DNA of 64,000 bases. Origin: Paracyclopina nana (taxonomy: Eukaryota; Arthropoda; Copepoda; Cyclopoida; Cyclopettidae). The stretch is taken from contig JAGUCH010000002.1 in NCBI GenBank assembly GCA_019096065.1, positions 12,722,501-12,786,500 of the forward strand. The letters are read 5' to 3'. The notes under the pieces were generated by a model. The model was given only the letters and a program-made list of their open reading frames with translations, had not been told where the DNA came from and ran no database searches. The position numbers were made by a program, and so were the translations under genes. Shown in pieces: positions 1 through 9,881 of the stretch (the stretch's first letter is position 1; each line of letters begins with the position of its first letter).

Positions 1-2935
1 TGCTCAAGCTCTACTACTTGCGTGCCTCTGACCACCAACGCTACCTGCTTTGGAACCATTTTGCCATACCAATCTGTGTCTTTTTCTTTCACTGGCCTTC
101 AACATGTTTGGAATGTCAAGGATCGTTTGCTGGAATGGGAGGCTTTGAAGGCCGTTCCGAAATGTTGGGCCGTGATCCAGCCATTGCTCTGCGCTGTGTA
201 TATGCCCAAGTGCGAAGACGGCCATGTGGACAAAGTTCCCCATCAATTATGTCGGGTCATCAAGAATCCATGCCGAATTGTGGAAAATACTCATGAATGG
301 CCGAGCTTCTTGAGATGCGACAACGAATCTGTCTACACTCCTGTTACCAACGAGTGCCAAGAAAATGAAGGAAATGAGCCTAGGCGGATTCTTAGGTTCA
401 ATACCACCGGAACTTGTCTCGAGCCTTACTTGCTCAGAACAACTGAACCATTGGGCTACTACGGAGATGTAGATGAATGCGGTATTAGCTGCAGAGATCC
501 AAGATTCTCAGATGTCGAGCATCACACCATGCATGGTCTCGTGAAGGTTATCTTCTCCATAAGCTTGACGTTGAATTTGATTGCTGTCGCAACTTTAATC
601 GCCAGATGGCCGAAGAGCAGCAGAGGAAGTGCCAATTTGGTGCCAAATCGTGTCATTTGCTACATGAACTGTTGCTATGCTATGGTCTCAATTGGCATGC
701 TGGCTCAGTTCTCTTCAGAGAGTGCCGAAAACGATATTGTTTGTAGATCTGATGGCACCCGACGAATCAGTGAGCCTGGAGCAGGAGAAAACTTTAGCTG
801 CGTAGTGGTCTTTGTGCTCGTTTATTACTTTGAGCTGGCATTCAGCCTTTGGCTGATCCTCCTTACCTATGCATGGAGTGTCAGCCTTCAAGGCTGGGGT
901 AAGGTCACAAAAGCTAAGGAAAGGCTGGAACAACTTTTGCCATACTTTCATATCTTCGCATGGTGAGTTCAATTCAAAATTACCTGTATACGCATGATGT
1001 AACGGAGACTTTTTTTTAATGGACTTTTTTAGGACTGGTCCGTTGGTGTTCACAATTGGTGCTATTTTCATTAATGGTATTGATGGTTACAGCCTCAGCG
1101 GAATTTGCCATATCAGTATTTACTCCAGGCATGGAGACACCGGTGCCAAACCCGATCACACTCTCGTGACGTGGTTCGTCCTCGTACCTTATTTCCTCAC
1201 AATTGGAGCAACATTGCTCTTCCTAGCCAAAATATTTTTCTACTTGTGCCACATATCAAAAAGTACGGACGACAAAGCCACGAGTGAAATCAGGAGCAAG
1301 CAAGCTCGAATCGGAATCTCAATTGTGCCAATTGTCGCATGCAAGTTCATCAGTGTTCTGTTCACCATTTACATGGTTGTGAATACCGGACTCTGGGATG
1401 ACAGCCTGTACAAGTTCATGATTTGCAAAGCTCGATCAATGGAAGGGGCACAATGTGACCTCAAAAACAGGCCTAACATTTTGAGCATTCAACTTTTCTT
1501 GTTTTGCCTCTTTTTGCCCGGTCTACTCACTGCCACTTTGATTGACCCCCGAACTACCCTAGACACATGGAGGGAATTTGCATTGAAGAATATCCTCCAG
1601 AAGATGTTTCAAGCCGAAGCCATAGGTGCAGTACAAGAGCCTCCTAAGCAAAAGATAAAAAAGCATCAGGTTGTTGCGCAAGCTTATGCCCGACGTCATG
1701 AATTCCGTGAAACTGGCCGACTGTCCTTGACTTTGAATAGCATTCACGATGACCCAATTATTGCTCTTGATGGAAATCCAGAGGGTGCATCTGCCTCTGA
1801 GGAGTTTTCATCCACATGGGCTCAGGCTTTGCCAAGACTTGTGCAACGGCGAAATGCTCTCGTGGGTGCTGAGCAACTAGGCTTAAAGAGGTCGAATTCG
1901 ATGGACTCCAATTTGAGTTTAAGCCGTTCCTACAGCATTCAGTTTGGCAAGTACTCCTGGGTGAATAACGATTCTCGCAGACATTCCATTGCTGGAGAGT
2001 CGCAATTCTCACTGGCCCAAAGTGAGCTCGATCATCTGCAAAATCTCTACGAGGCCAATTTTTCTCGGGGGAAGCGGCGCAGCAAGACGAAGTTTCTCGG
2101 CAAAAGCAGCTTCAGTGTAAAAAAGTTCCGAAGAAGTATGAGTAGCCGGCAAAGTAGCTTCACTTCCCAAGAGTTCAATAGGTCAGTTTCGCTGGCTTCG
2201 CAAACGATGCCAGCTGTGACTTTGGACCCGAAAAAGCTTCAGGCAGCCTATGACAAAACTGACTCGAAAGTGGCTTGCAAGAGTGAATTTTTCGAACTAG
2301 AGGAAAAGCTGCGAAGCCTTGCAAATGCAAGCAGAACGTCTAAGGAAACTCTGCTCACAGACAGCAGAAACATCAACGTGGTGTCAATCAATGTAAACAA
2401 TGCGAGCAATGCAGCCACTCAAACCTCCTTGTCGGACCTGAGCGGCCTTGGGAAAAGGCCAGCCTTAAAGGAAGTCGCTGTCCAATGCCAAATCAGCCCT
2501 TTAGCCATAGACACTACGACTACGACCTCGTCTTCGCAAACGGAGGACAAGGCGTTGCTTAAATACCCCATAGAGGCTCACGTAACTCAAATTCGCGTGC
2601 ATCACGAGCCAAGTAGCGGAGATAGCTCTAGCATTCCGTCGAGCTACGACAGGGATTACGAGAAGAACATAGCTAAAAAGCTGAAGCTCCTGAACGAAGT
2701 TGAGCCTCCACCTGGCCTTCCCTCATTTGCCGAAATCAAATTGCCCCTCTCAAACAGTGGCCTATTGGATGTCCGCCATCATAACCGAGGCCGCCGAGGT
2801 GGCATCGTTGATGTGCACACCGCGGCGGCCATGCTACCGCAAGACGATGATCTTGATCCTCTAACCTTGGATGAACTTGAATTGAAGGCAAGGACGCCCA
2901 ACATAACTGCATCGACTGCCATTTCGTCCTCATGA
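1..2935 (+). CDS. smo: Smoothened, class F GPCR of Hedgehog signalling (5' partial)
   Basis: Two exons, <1-962 and 1033-2935, joined across a 70-bp GT-AG intron that splits a Trp codon. The frame is open from base 1, so the signal peptide and the start of the extracellular domain are missing. The first residues (CVPLTTNATCFGT) match the cysteine-rich domain of Smoothened. Seven hydrophobic segments follow, with TM1 near nt 535-600 and the last near nt 1480-1540. The roughly 450-residue cytoplasmic tail is Ser/Arg rich, with PKA-type sites such as RRHS (about nt 1977-1988) and RRSMSSRQSS (about nt 2131-2160). In known family members such PKA/CK1 clusters carry the activating phosphorylation. 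Smoothened transduces Hedgehog signals at the plasma membrane or cilium. Frizzled is the main alternative, but the CRD start and the long tail favour Smo. Confidence 0.93.
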
Positions 2936-3055
2936 AAATCGATCTCAAAATTTTTTTACATAGCATCATTCTTCTTGAAGAACTATGTAGACGACACAAA
3001 TTTCTTTTTTTTACAATTTTTGTATCACTTCCAAATTGAATGAGTAAATGCAGCT

Positions 3056-3629
3056 TTAAACCGCTGACTGCGATTTCCTGGTGTGAGGCTGAAAGTAAAC
3101 TGGTGGTGCTGGTTGCCTCAACGGCATCAGCTTGCCCTCAGGATGTTCGGCGTTCCATATCATCACCATTGGGTTTTTCGAGTTGCCTCCCTTTGTGTCG
3201 ATATTTTGGTTATGCAACTGATCCAGAAAACTGGTTCGATCCAATGGCCGCACTGACTCGTGGCTTAGGTCAAAAGGCGGAGTGACAGGGGCTCCAAGCA
3301 TGGGTTTTGCAATCACAGTTGACCCAGGAGGGATTGGACAGGCAATGAGGACCCCACAGTTTGGATCATTTGATGGAAACGGACCTTAAAAGCACACAAA
3401 CTTGCACTTCATATGGACGACATAAATGCGAAATAAGCCTCACCAGACAAAATGTACATTTGACGTGGGTCTACACTGAGAAGTGGGTTGGAAGATTTGT
3501 CCTTGGACTCCCCAGGTGTGCCAGGTAGGCTGTCAGGGTTGCTGTTACTTATTGGCCTCACCATGTCACTATATAAGAAGATGTTCGCGATGAAATCTTG
3601 CAAACTGGACTGCTTTGGGCTACATAATG
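3056..3629 (-). CDS. Unrecognised small conserved-looking protein (5' end uncertain)
   Basis: Two minus-strand exons are supported: about 3629-3444 and 3384-3056, across a 59-bp GT-AG intron (donor at 3443, acceptor ending at 3385). The junction keeps the frame through ILSGPFPSND. The reading frame stays open upstream of 3603 without an ATG until a stop codon. The true start is therefore either an internal Met at 3564 (149 aa) or an upstream exon spliced to a CTAG acceptor just before 3629. The product is rich in Pro, Asn and Ser, with no membrane segment or cysteine pattern and no family I can name. It lies tail to tail with smoothened, 120 bp away, and downstream of the F-box gene on the same strand. 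Confidence 0.55.
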
Positions 3630-3951
3630 CTAGGGATAGAAAGCGCGCTTCTAAGAGACCGGTCGCTCCGCATGCTTGACGTATGCTTGCCTGGCTACGC
3701 TAATGCAGCACATAATTCCTTCACATTTAGTTCAAAAATGAAAATGGAACTATAAATGTCAAGCATAACAATATTGCATATTGAAGTTTCGTTTTTACCA
3801 GAAGATTGGCATAATTTACATGCTGAGTGTAAATGCAAGAACAATAAATGCAAATTATTATTATTAATAAAAGCATAATAGAAATTGACTTTCCATCGTC
3901 ATGAATTGGCCGAGGTGCAACTTGAGAAAGTTCACTGAAAATAATTATAAT
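3630..3951. other. AT-rich spacer between two minus-strand genes
   Basis: About 320 bp, mostly A/T, with a TTATTATTAATAA tract. It should hold the 3' UTR of the F-box gene and the promoter or first exon of the small gene downstream. No canonical AATAAA is seen on the minus strand and no coding frame can be supported. Confidence 0.5.
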
Positions 3952-5403
3952 TCAAAGGAGACCGTCAGACAAATCATCTCCACTCTTAAGGGCTTCTTCA
4001 GTAGTCGAGCTAGAATCACTGGAATCACTTTGATCCGCCTCGTCGATGCACTGGATCATTTCCCCGTAATAATTAACAATCATCATAAAGTGATCACTTT
4101 TCTGCACAACCCCCTCCAAACGAGCGTCTGTTATGTTAGGGCACTGTTGGAGATCAAGAAATTTTAAATTTGGTAAATGATCATGGATCTCCAGCATGAA
4201 TTCATCGGTGAGCAATACCACGCCGACCAGGCTCAAATTGCCGAGTTCATTGCAGTATCGCACCAGATATTCTAGTCCAGCGTCTCGAATTTCCCAACAC
4301 CAGTTTAGGATGACTGTTTCCAGTCTCGGGCATCCAAGGGCCAAAGTTTGAACTACTTCGTCATCGACTTGAACACATTCGCTCAAGTCCAGATGTCTCA
4401 AATTGGGCAGCGTTTTATTTGCAAATAGGGTGATGAAGTCATCAGCAACCACCTTTTTTGCACGTTTCAACTTTAATACTGTGAGCTGATTTAACTGGGA
4501 TATTGCCGCTATGCCCAGCTCACCAATTTCTTCGGCAAAGCTAATCCCCAACTCTTGCAGCTTTTGGCATAAGAACAAGTGCTTTAATGACACATCACTT
4601 AAAGATTCCCCGTCGAGAAACAGGCACTTTAGGGTGTTTTTTCTCTCTGTCAATAGGGTTATCACAGATTCCTCTGACAAATGCGTTACCTAGATGTTAT
4701 AAGTTCTCAATAGCAGAAAAGCACAATTTTAAAATACCAACTACCTCCTCTAAGTTTAAATATTCCAAATTTTCGCAGCTGAATGCAACAACTTTCAAGT
4801 CACCTGAGTCAAAGAATCGACAGTTGAATAAATTAAGCTTAGTCAAACCATGCAGCTTGGTGACTTGAGACGTGCCCCAATGGGTTGACAACTGCGTGCA
4901 CTCCAGACTCAAACATTTGAGAGTTTTCCCTGCCTCTGAGTCAACAATGGTTGCTAAGCAATCATCAGATAGCTGTGGACATTGAATGATTTGCAACACT
5001 TCGAGTTTTGGGCATGATTTGGCTGCTGTGGAAACCAGAATTTCTGCATCGCGACGTCCTGCACGTAAAATTGCAAATGCAAAGGTGACTCGAAAATGTA
5101 ACAAGGACTTGCCGTACCTTTTAAAGTTAACTGCTTTAGGCCCCTAGACCTGGTTAAGAATTTCAAAACATGCTCTTGGTTCTGAGCCTCGACAATTTCG
5201 CTTCTCAGCGTTATGCTCGTGATCAAACTGGTGTCTCTGGACAGCCGATAAAAGTCTTTGCACACACGGCTGATAATAGCTAGCACATCGCATGACGACA
5301 AGTAAGAGAATATGTTGAGTAAAATCTCGTCTGGCAGCTCTAGAATGCCTATGGTCCTCGCTTCATTTTCCAAATCTTCAATGAAAAGTTCATCTTCAGT
5401 CAT
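3952..5403 (-). CDS. F-box / leucine-rich-repeat protein (FBXL family)
   Basis: Three exons, 5403-5118, 5058-4745 and 4689-3952, with introns of 59 and 55 bp in consistent frame, give 445 aa. The start is the first ATG before an acidic N-terminus (MTEDELFIED); the open frame further upstream is low-complexity and probably 5' UTR. An F-box spans roughly residues 18-58 (core LPDEILLNIFSYL). It is followed by tandem leucine-rich repeats of the Cys-containing FBXL type (for example LEVLQIIQCPQL, LRHLDLSECVQV, LKFLDLQQCPNI). The C-terminal tail is acidic and Ser rich. F-box proteins recruit substrates to SCF (Skp1-Cul1) ubiquitin ligases, with the LRRs binding substrate. The exact FBXL orthologue cannot be assigned. 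It is divergent from KICS2, with about 320 bp between start codons. Confidence 0.88.
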
Positions 5404-5724
5404 GGTGACAGTTTGACAGAAAAGGAAAAATACGACTTTGTTTACATGATTTGAATGGGTTATTTTTTGGCAATTATTAGCGCAAAAAATCTTTGAAGTT
5501 GCTGTTTTCGTCATTTTTTGGCCAACAATAGCTTTTATGCATTGGTAACAACAACAATGAAGCTGAGTAAACTAACATACTGCATTACCAGAGACTTATA
5601 TAGGTCTCTGTGCATTACTAGTTACTACCTCGCTACTCGTCGTGAAGTGAGAACTGAGAAGTGTTCCACTTTTTAACTTACCTGGCGTTTGTGAAATTTT
5701 CTTTTTTCTTGATTGCACTTGAAA
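5404..5724. promoter_or_regulatory. Divergent promoter region, FBXL / KICS2
   Basis: A 321-bp gap separates the start codons of two divergent genes. It contains a near-perfect palindrome at about 5589-5610 (CAGAGACTTATATAGGTCTC core) with TATATA in its centre, flanked on both sides by TGCATTAC. It could serve as a TATA element. No transcription evidence is available, so the promoter call is an inference from gene layout. Confidence 0.4.
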
Positions 5725-7457
5725 ATGAAGCCCGAAGAACCGAGCTCTCCTCCAACAGCCCGAAAACACCAAATTCTGAGCGTTTGCTCGCAAATGTCTG
5801 GGTTTTGCTATGACTCGGCCAAAGACATTGCAGTGAGGATCTTTAAATTGTCTCGGTTTTTGCTAGCTAAACCCGTTTTCCTTTCAGGAGAAGGAAAAAG
5901 ATGCTTTCAAGTCAGTCAAGCCCCCTTTGGCAGGTTTATTTTCAGCCCTTGGTCAGCTGTGTGTCATCGAAAAACAGTACTTCTCCCTGTCATTTTTAAT
6001 GCCCAAACGATATTTTATGAAAGACGTGAGTGAAAACCTGAAATGTTTCTTTTTTGATGAAATATTCCCTATTATCCATAGACATCATTGAAAAATGTGT
6101 ATACTGCTGTGTTGAATGACCTGAAGAAAGTCTCCGAATGGAAGACATCGAAATCCACTGGAGTAATGGCTCTACAGCTCATGTCATTTGTTCAAGCTCG
6201 TCTTGAACTTTTGAGTTTTTACGAGCTTATTGCAACTTCTGGAGTGACTGAAGCCGCTGCCACCGATCTCGCTCCCAAACCGCTCGAAAATTGCGTTCTA
6301 CCAATTGAAGAGGTGCTGTACCCGAAAGTTTCTGAAATTGTCAAGAAGTACAGTGACTGCCTTCAACATGACGATTTCAAGCCACTAGCCGATCTGTTTC
6401 AGTGGGAGCTTGACAGCTTGTATGGGCTTGTGTCATGTTTGCACCATATGAATCACTGGAAGTACTTTGAATCACTCATAGCGGTATTTATCTGTCAGAC
6501 CTATCTTTTGACTTGCGCAAAAAAATTGTCATTTAGGTTGATATGTCCAAAAGAGCATTGATGAGTTGGCAGCAGTCTCTTATGACTCACACAGAGTCGA
6601 AGACGTCAAGGCTTTTTTCATCGTCTTGGTTTTCTAGCGGTAGGCCAACTTCTCAAGCCCCTACTGAATCTGCATCAGAGGTCACTAGTGAGGTTGTTGA
6701 AGGCGTTGAAATTGCTGCAACGCCTGATCCCTCTCACAGCCCACCAAACGTTGAGCCTGCTCTCTATGGTTGGTTGAACAAGTTGAGGCTTTCGGTTTTG
6801 TCCAAGTTCTCACTCTACTTCTACGATGTCCTCTCTGTCAACACCACTCCTGAGGAAATGAAGGAGAACTGCTCAAAATTGCCCATTGACTACCCTGGGA
6901 AGTAAGAAACCTTGACTACAAAGTTGTATTGATCTTTGGCTTATTGTTTGTATATATTTCATCTAGTATACAGACAAATGTGAAACGTCTTGAATTGTCA
7001 TACGTCGTATTGATTTTCGATGCCACAACCGAGCCAGGATACAAAGGACCAGGTGCACACCATCCTGAGATAAAAAAGGAAACACCAAGAGGCCTTAGTC
7101 TTTACCCTACAGCATTCTCGTGTCCTGAGCCTCCCTCAATTCATATGCCTACCCTTGTCACGTGCATTGACGAGTATAACAATGAGCTCAATATTTGCAA
7201 CAAGATCCTTTTCTCTTTTGACAGCAGGGTAAGTAATTAATATAGTTCGAAAGTTTCCTCTGCAACAACTCTCTATTCTTTAGGCTAATATTTCGTACTA
7301 CATGCTGAAAATCGAGGCCAAAATGACTCTTGGAGTAATTTGTCAGGGAAAACGAGCTGAAAAAGATGCTGGAATCAGCAGTTTCATGACTGACTTGGCA
7401 AACATGCTCCGCGGCAGTAAAGTTATGGCAAGCATTAAACCTGGCTACAAATCCTAA
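5725..7457 (+). CDS. KICS2: KICSTOR subunit 2 (C12orf66-type) homologue
   Basis: Six exons, 5725-5832, 5888-6025, 6082-6483, 6537-6901, 6967-7228 and 7284-7457, with introns of 53-65 bp, give 482 aa. All junctions keep frame; several introns contain open frame and could be mistaken for coding sequence. Segments that align by eye with the vertebrate protein include an early FCYDSAKD block, a SLKNVYTAVLNDLKKV helix, a middle SKFSLYFYDVL block and a later VVLIFDA followed by HHP. KICS2 is a subunit of the KICSTOR complex (with KPTN, ITFG2 and SZT2), which anchors GATOR1 to lysosomes and restrains mTORC1 when nutrients are low. The length is close to the usual 445-446 aa. An AATAAA lies at 7488-7493. 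Confidence 0.85.
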
Positions 7458-7487
7458 TCACTGTTGGAAGCATTGTACCTCAAGCTG

Positions 7488-7493
7488 AATAAA
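7488..7493 (+). other. Poly(A) signal AATAAA of KICS2
   Basis: AATAAA lies 31 nt after the KICS2 stop codon and about 190 nt before the TATA box of the next gene. Confidence 0.7.
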
Positions 7494-7684
7494 GATATTT
7501 CAAGATCCTGCTTTTGAGTGAGGTTGAATTTTGATAACACCAAAGATAAAGGTTTTTGATAAAACTTGATGAAACTACAAAATTTCTTGGAGCGTTGTAA
7601 GTGTATGCGCAAAACATTTTTAAGTTGCACATTTCATTCAAAATATAGCCCCAGTGTGGCGAGTCAATCACTCCACTCAAAAGC

Positions 7685-7690
7685 TATAAA
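7685..7690 (+). promoter_or_regulatory. TATA box of the metallothionein-like gene
   Basis: TATAAA sits 85 nt upstream of the ATG of the 27-aa cysteine-rich gene, so transcription would start near 7715. I looked for metal-response elements (TGCRCNC) upstream and found no clean copy. Confidence 0.6.
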
Positions 7691-7769
7691 AGGCCGATTG
7701 CACTTCCAAAGCCGCTCATAGTTTCTATACAGATTTCAGCCTAGACGCTAACCTAACCAACACACCAAT

Positions 7770-7929
7770 ATGCTGGGTAAATATTGTATAAGATATCAGT
7801 TAGTTTCACATTTCATGCTGTCACTTTTAAAAATATTCTCATTTTGTCACAGATTGCAATTGTGGATGTGGAAAGTCGTGTGCAGAATGCGATTGTAAAA
7901 ATTGCAAGTGTCCCAATTGCCAAAAGTAG
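7770..7929 (+). CDS. Metallothionein-like micro-protein, 27 aa
   Basis: Two exons. Exon 1 is only 7 coding bases (7770-7776, ATGCTGG). A 76-bp intron separates it from exon 2 (7853-7929, stop TAG). The mature frame has 27 residues, 9 of them Cys, arranged as CxCxC, C, CxC, CxC, C and interspersed with Lys and Asp. This is the composition and spacing of a single metallothionein metal cluster. Metallothioneins chelate Zn, Cu and Cd in the cytosol. It is shorter than typical arthropod forms (about 40-75 aa, two domains) and matches one cluster only. A TATA box upstream and AATAAA at 7943-7948 make a complete compact gene of under 300 bp. Metallothionein-like is inferred from Cys pattern only; another small Cys-rich peptide remains possible. 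Confidence 0.75.
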
Positions 7930-7942
7930 AATATGTATATGA

Positions 7943-7948
7943 AATAAA
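7943..7948 (+). other. Poly(A) signal of the metallothionein-like gene
   Basis: AATAAA lies 14 nt after the stop codon of the small cysteine-rich gene. Confidence 0.7.
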
Positions 7949-7973
7949 TACATTTCCTTAATTTGGCTTTTTT

Positions 7974-7983
7974 GCGCATGCGC
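7974..7983. promoter_or_regulatory. NRF1-type palindrome (GCGCATGCGC)
   Basis: A perfect GCGCATGCGC palindrome lies 68 nt upstream of the LanC-like start codon, in the 100-bp gap after the preceding gene's poly(A) signal. It is the consensus site of NRF1 (Ewg in flies) in housekeeping promoters. A role in driving the LanC-like gene is inferred from position. Confidence 0.5.
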
Positions 7984-8050
7984 CTGCATTTGTATTTCCT
8001 CGGTTGTTTTCTGGCAACTATGTTTTCATAATAAAAAAGTGGTAGCAAAA

Positions 8051-9199
8051 ATGGCTAATGACGGGAGATCATTTCCTAATCCAGTGGAGGGAAGTCACGA
8101 ATTGCAGCAGCTTCAAATTGACGAGTCTGAGTTCAGGTCCCAACTGTCCTGTCTCAAGCAAGGGCTTTTAACGGAAGTATTGCAAGGAGGCAAGAGAGCC
8201 TCTGAAAATGACAGTTCTGTCTACACTGGCCTCTCTGGTATTGCCCTGCTTTTGATTAAACTTGGCAGGAATGCAGAGGCCAAAGAGTTGCTTGAAAATG
8301 CTTTACAATTGAAGCAGCGACGAGTAGTGACATTCCTATGTGGCTATGCTGGTCCCTTGGCCATTTTGGCCTCTATGACAAAAGCAGAGTCTAGACTTGA
8401 TCAACTTTTGGCAATGTTGCCCAGCTTGTCAGCCAATGACATGCCTGATGAATTGCTCTATGGCAGGGCTGGTTACTTGTATGCCTTGTTATACGTGAAG
8501 GAGTCTTTTCCTAATCATGGTGGTCTTGATGCAACCATCAAGGCTGTATGTGACATGATCATCTCTTCTGGTCAACGAGGCTCCAAAATGTTCAAGTCAA
8601 GATCACCGTTGATGTACGAGTGGCATGAAACCAAGTATTATGGAGCAGCTCATGGACTTGTGGGCATTTTGTTCATGCTCCTGCAGGCTGGTGACAAGTA
8701 CTTGTCTGCTGATGTACTCGAAACGTTGGTGAAACCAAGCATTGATTACTTGGTGTCAATTATGTACCCATCTGGAAACATACCCTCGTCTCGTGGTAGT
8801 GAGCAAGACAAGTTGATTCATTGGTGCCATGGAGCTCCTGGAGCAGTTCACCTGTTTCTGATTGCATCTAAAGTGTTTCAATCCCAGCCTTATTTAGAGG
8901 CTGCCAAAAAGTGCGGCGACGTCATTTGGAAGAGAGGATTGCTGAAAAAGGGATATGGCCTGTGTCATGGCGTGAGTGGAAATGCATATGCATTTTTGTC
9001 TCTTTTTCAGTTTACAAAAGAGGAGATATATTTGAAGAAAGCAAGAGTGTTCACTCAATTTCTCTTCAGCTATGGTCAGCATGGGTGCAGATCTCCTGAC
9101 AGGCCTTACTCTCTCTTTGAGGGGATAAGTGGAACCATTTACTTCTTGAGTGACATGGAAAATCACTCGATTGCTAAATTCCCCTGCTTTTACATTTAG
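8051..9199 (+). CDS. LanC-like protein (LANCL1/2/3 family)
   Basis: A single-exon gene of 382 aa. The ATG at 8051 is chosen because the frame upstream has only GTG. The LanC repeats (alpha-toroid) show as repeated G-x-x-G segments: YTGLSGIALLL, FLCGYAGPLAI, YGRAGYLYALL, YGAAHGLVGILF, WCHGAPGAVHLF, YGLCHGVSGNAY and FEGISGTIYFL. The zinc ligands are present: Cys in WCHG (about residue 257) and Cys-His in LCHG (about 303). Eukaryotic LANCL proteins are cytosolic or membrane-associated and bind glutathione; LANCL1/2 add glutathione to dehydrated Ser/Thr residues in proteins. Length (about 400 aa) and C-terminus agree with the family. Paralogue number cannot be given. An AATAAA follows at 9354-9359. 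Confidence 0.93.
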   Translation: MANDGRSFPNPVEGSHELQQLQIDESEFRSQLSCLKQGLLTEVLQGGKRASENDSSVYTGLSGIALLLIKLGRNAEAKELLENALQLKQRRVVTFLCGYAGPLAILASMTKAESRLDQLLAMLPSLSANDMPDELLYGRAGYLYALLYVKESFPNHGGLDATIKAVCDMIISSGQRGSKMFKSRSPLMYEWHETKYYGAAHGLVGILFMLLQAGDKYLSADVLETLVKPSIDYLVSIMYPSGNIPSSRGSEQDKLIHWCHGAPGAVHLFLIASKVFQSQPYLEAAKKCGDVIWKRGLLKKGYGLCHGVSGNAYAFLSLFQFTKEEIYLKKARVFTQFLFSYGQHGCRSPDRPYSLFEGISGTIYFLSDMENHSIAKFPCFYI

Positions 9200-9353
9200 C
9201 ATTAGAATTTGTAGTTTGTTTTCCTGTCAAATTTATCCCTCCCTCCCTCTCAATTACACCAACAAGCCTCCCTCTCAATTATGATTTGAAAAAGCAAGAG
9301 TTCTTTTTGCTTTTCACCCTTGGAAAATCTGTATATATTGCTCATACGATTTA

Positions 9354-9359
9354 AATAAA
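9354..9359 (+). other. Poly(A) signal of the LanC-like gene
   Basis: AATAAA lies 155 nt after the LanC-like stop codon and 195 nt before the SmG start. The interval 9200-9553 otherwise holds C/T-rich 3' UTR and the SmG promoter, with no coding frame. Confidence 0.65.
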
Positions 9360-9553
9360 GCATTCAATGAGATATTAATCGCATTCTTTGGTGCCATATG
9401 CTGGTTAAAAAAAGTAAATGTCTCAAGTCAAACGGGTAATTTTGGCGAGCTTGGGATAAATTACGATCCATTTCTGCTCGCAGCGACCGCTTGTTTTGTT
9501 TTTGTAAACAAAGTCGATTCTAGGAGAAGAACGTTTGATTGTAATACTTCAAA

Positions 9554-9844
9554 ATGAGCAAAGCACATCCACCAGAACTGAAAAAGTATATGGACAAGAA
9601 GGTGAGCTCATTTCATTTTACATTTTTAAAACGCAGCTTGTAACTTTTTCTCTGCATTCAGATCCATTTGAAGATCAACGGCGGCCGCGCAGTAGAGGGA
9701 ATTTTGCGAGGATTTGACCCCTTCATGAACTTGGTCTTGGATGACGCCATTGAATTCTCAAAAGCAGGAGACAAAAACTACATCGGCATGGTCGTCCTTC
9801 GAGGAAATTCAGTCGTCATGCTAGAAGCCAAAGACAGACTATAA
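9554..9844 (+). CDS. SNRPG: Small nuclear ribonucleoprotein G (SmG)
   Basis: Two exons, 9554-9601 and 9662-9844, separated by a 60-bp intron, encode 76 aa, the family length. It starts [16 protein letters not shown] and carries the Sm1 motif (residues about 17-45, with [17 protein letters not shown]) and the Sm2 motif ([15 protein letters not shown]). SmG is one of seven Sm proteins forming the heteroheptameric ring around U1, U2, U4 and U5 snRNA in the spliceosome. The gene converges with SNX25: only 37 bp separate the two stop codons. Confidence 0.96.
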
Positions 9845-9871
9845 AACCTCGAGCATTTCCCAACTTCTACT

Positions 9872-9877
9872 TTTATT
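9872..9877 (-). other. Poly(A) signal of SNX25
   Basis: AATAAA on the minus strand begins 5 nt downstream of the SNX25 stop codon, inside the 37-bp gap to the convergent SmG stop. Confidence 0.6.
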
Positions 9878-9881
9878 TCCA

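Noticed and set aside
963-1032. Apparent frame break in smoothened
   Set aside because: It is a 70-bp GT-AG intron; joining the exons restores the conserved sequence.
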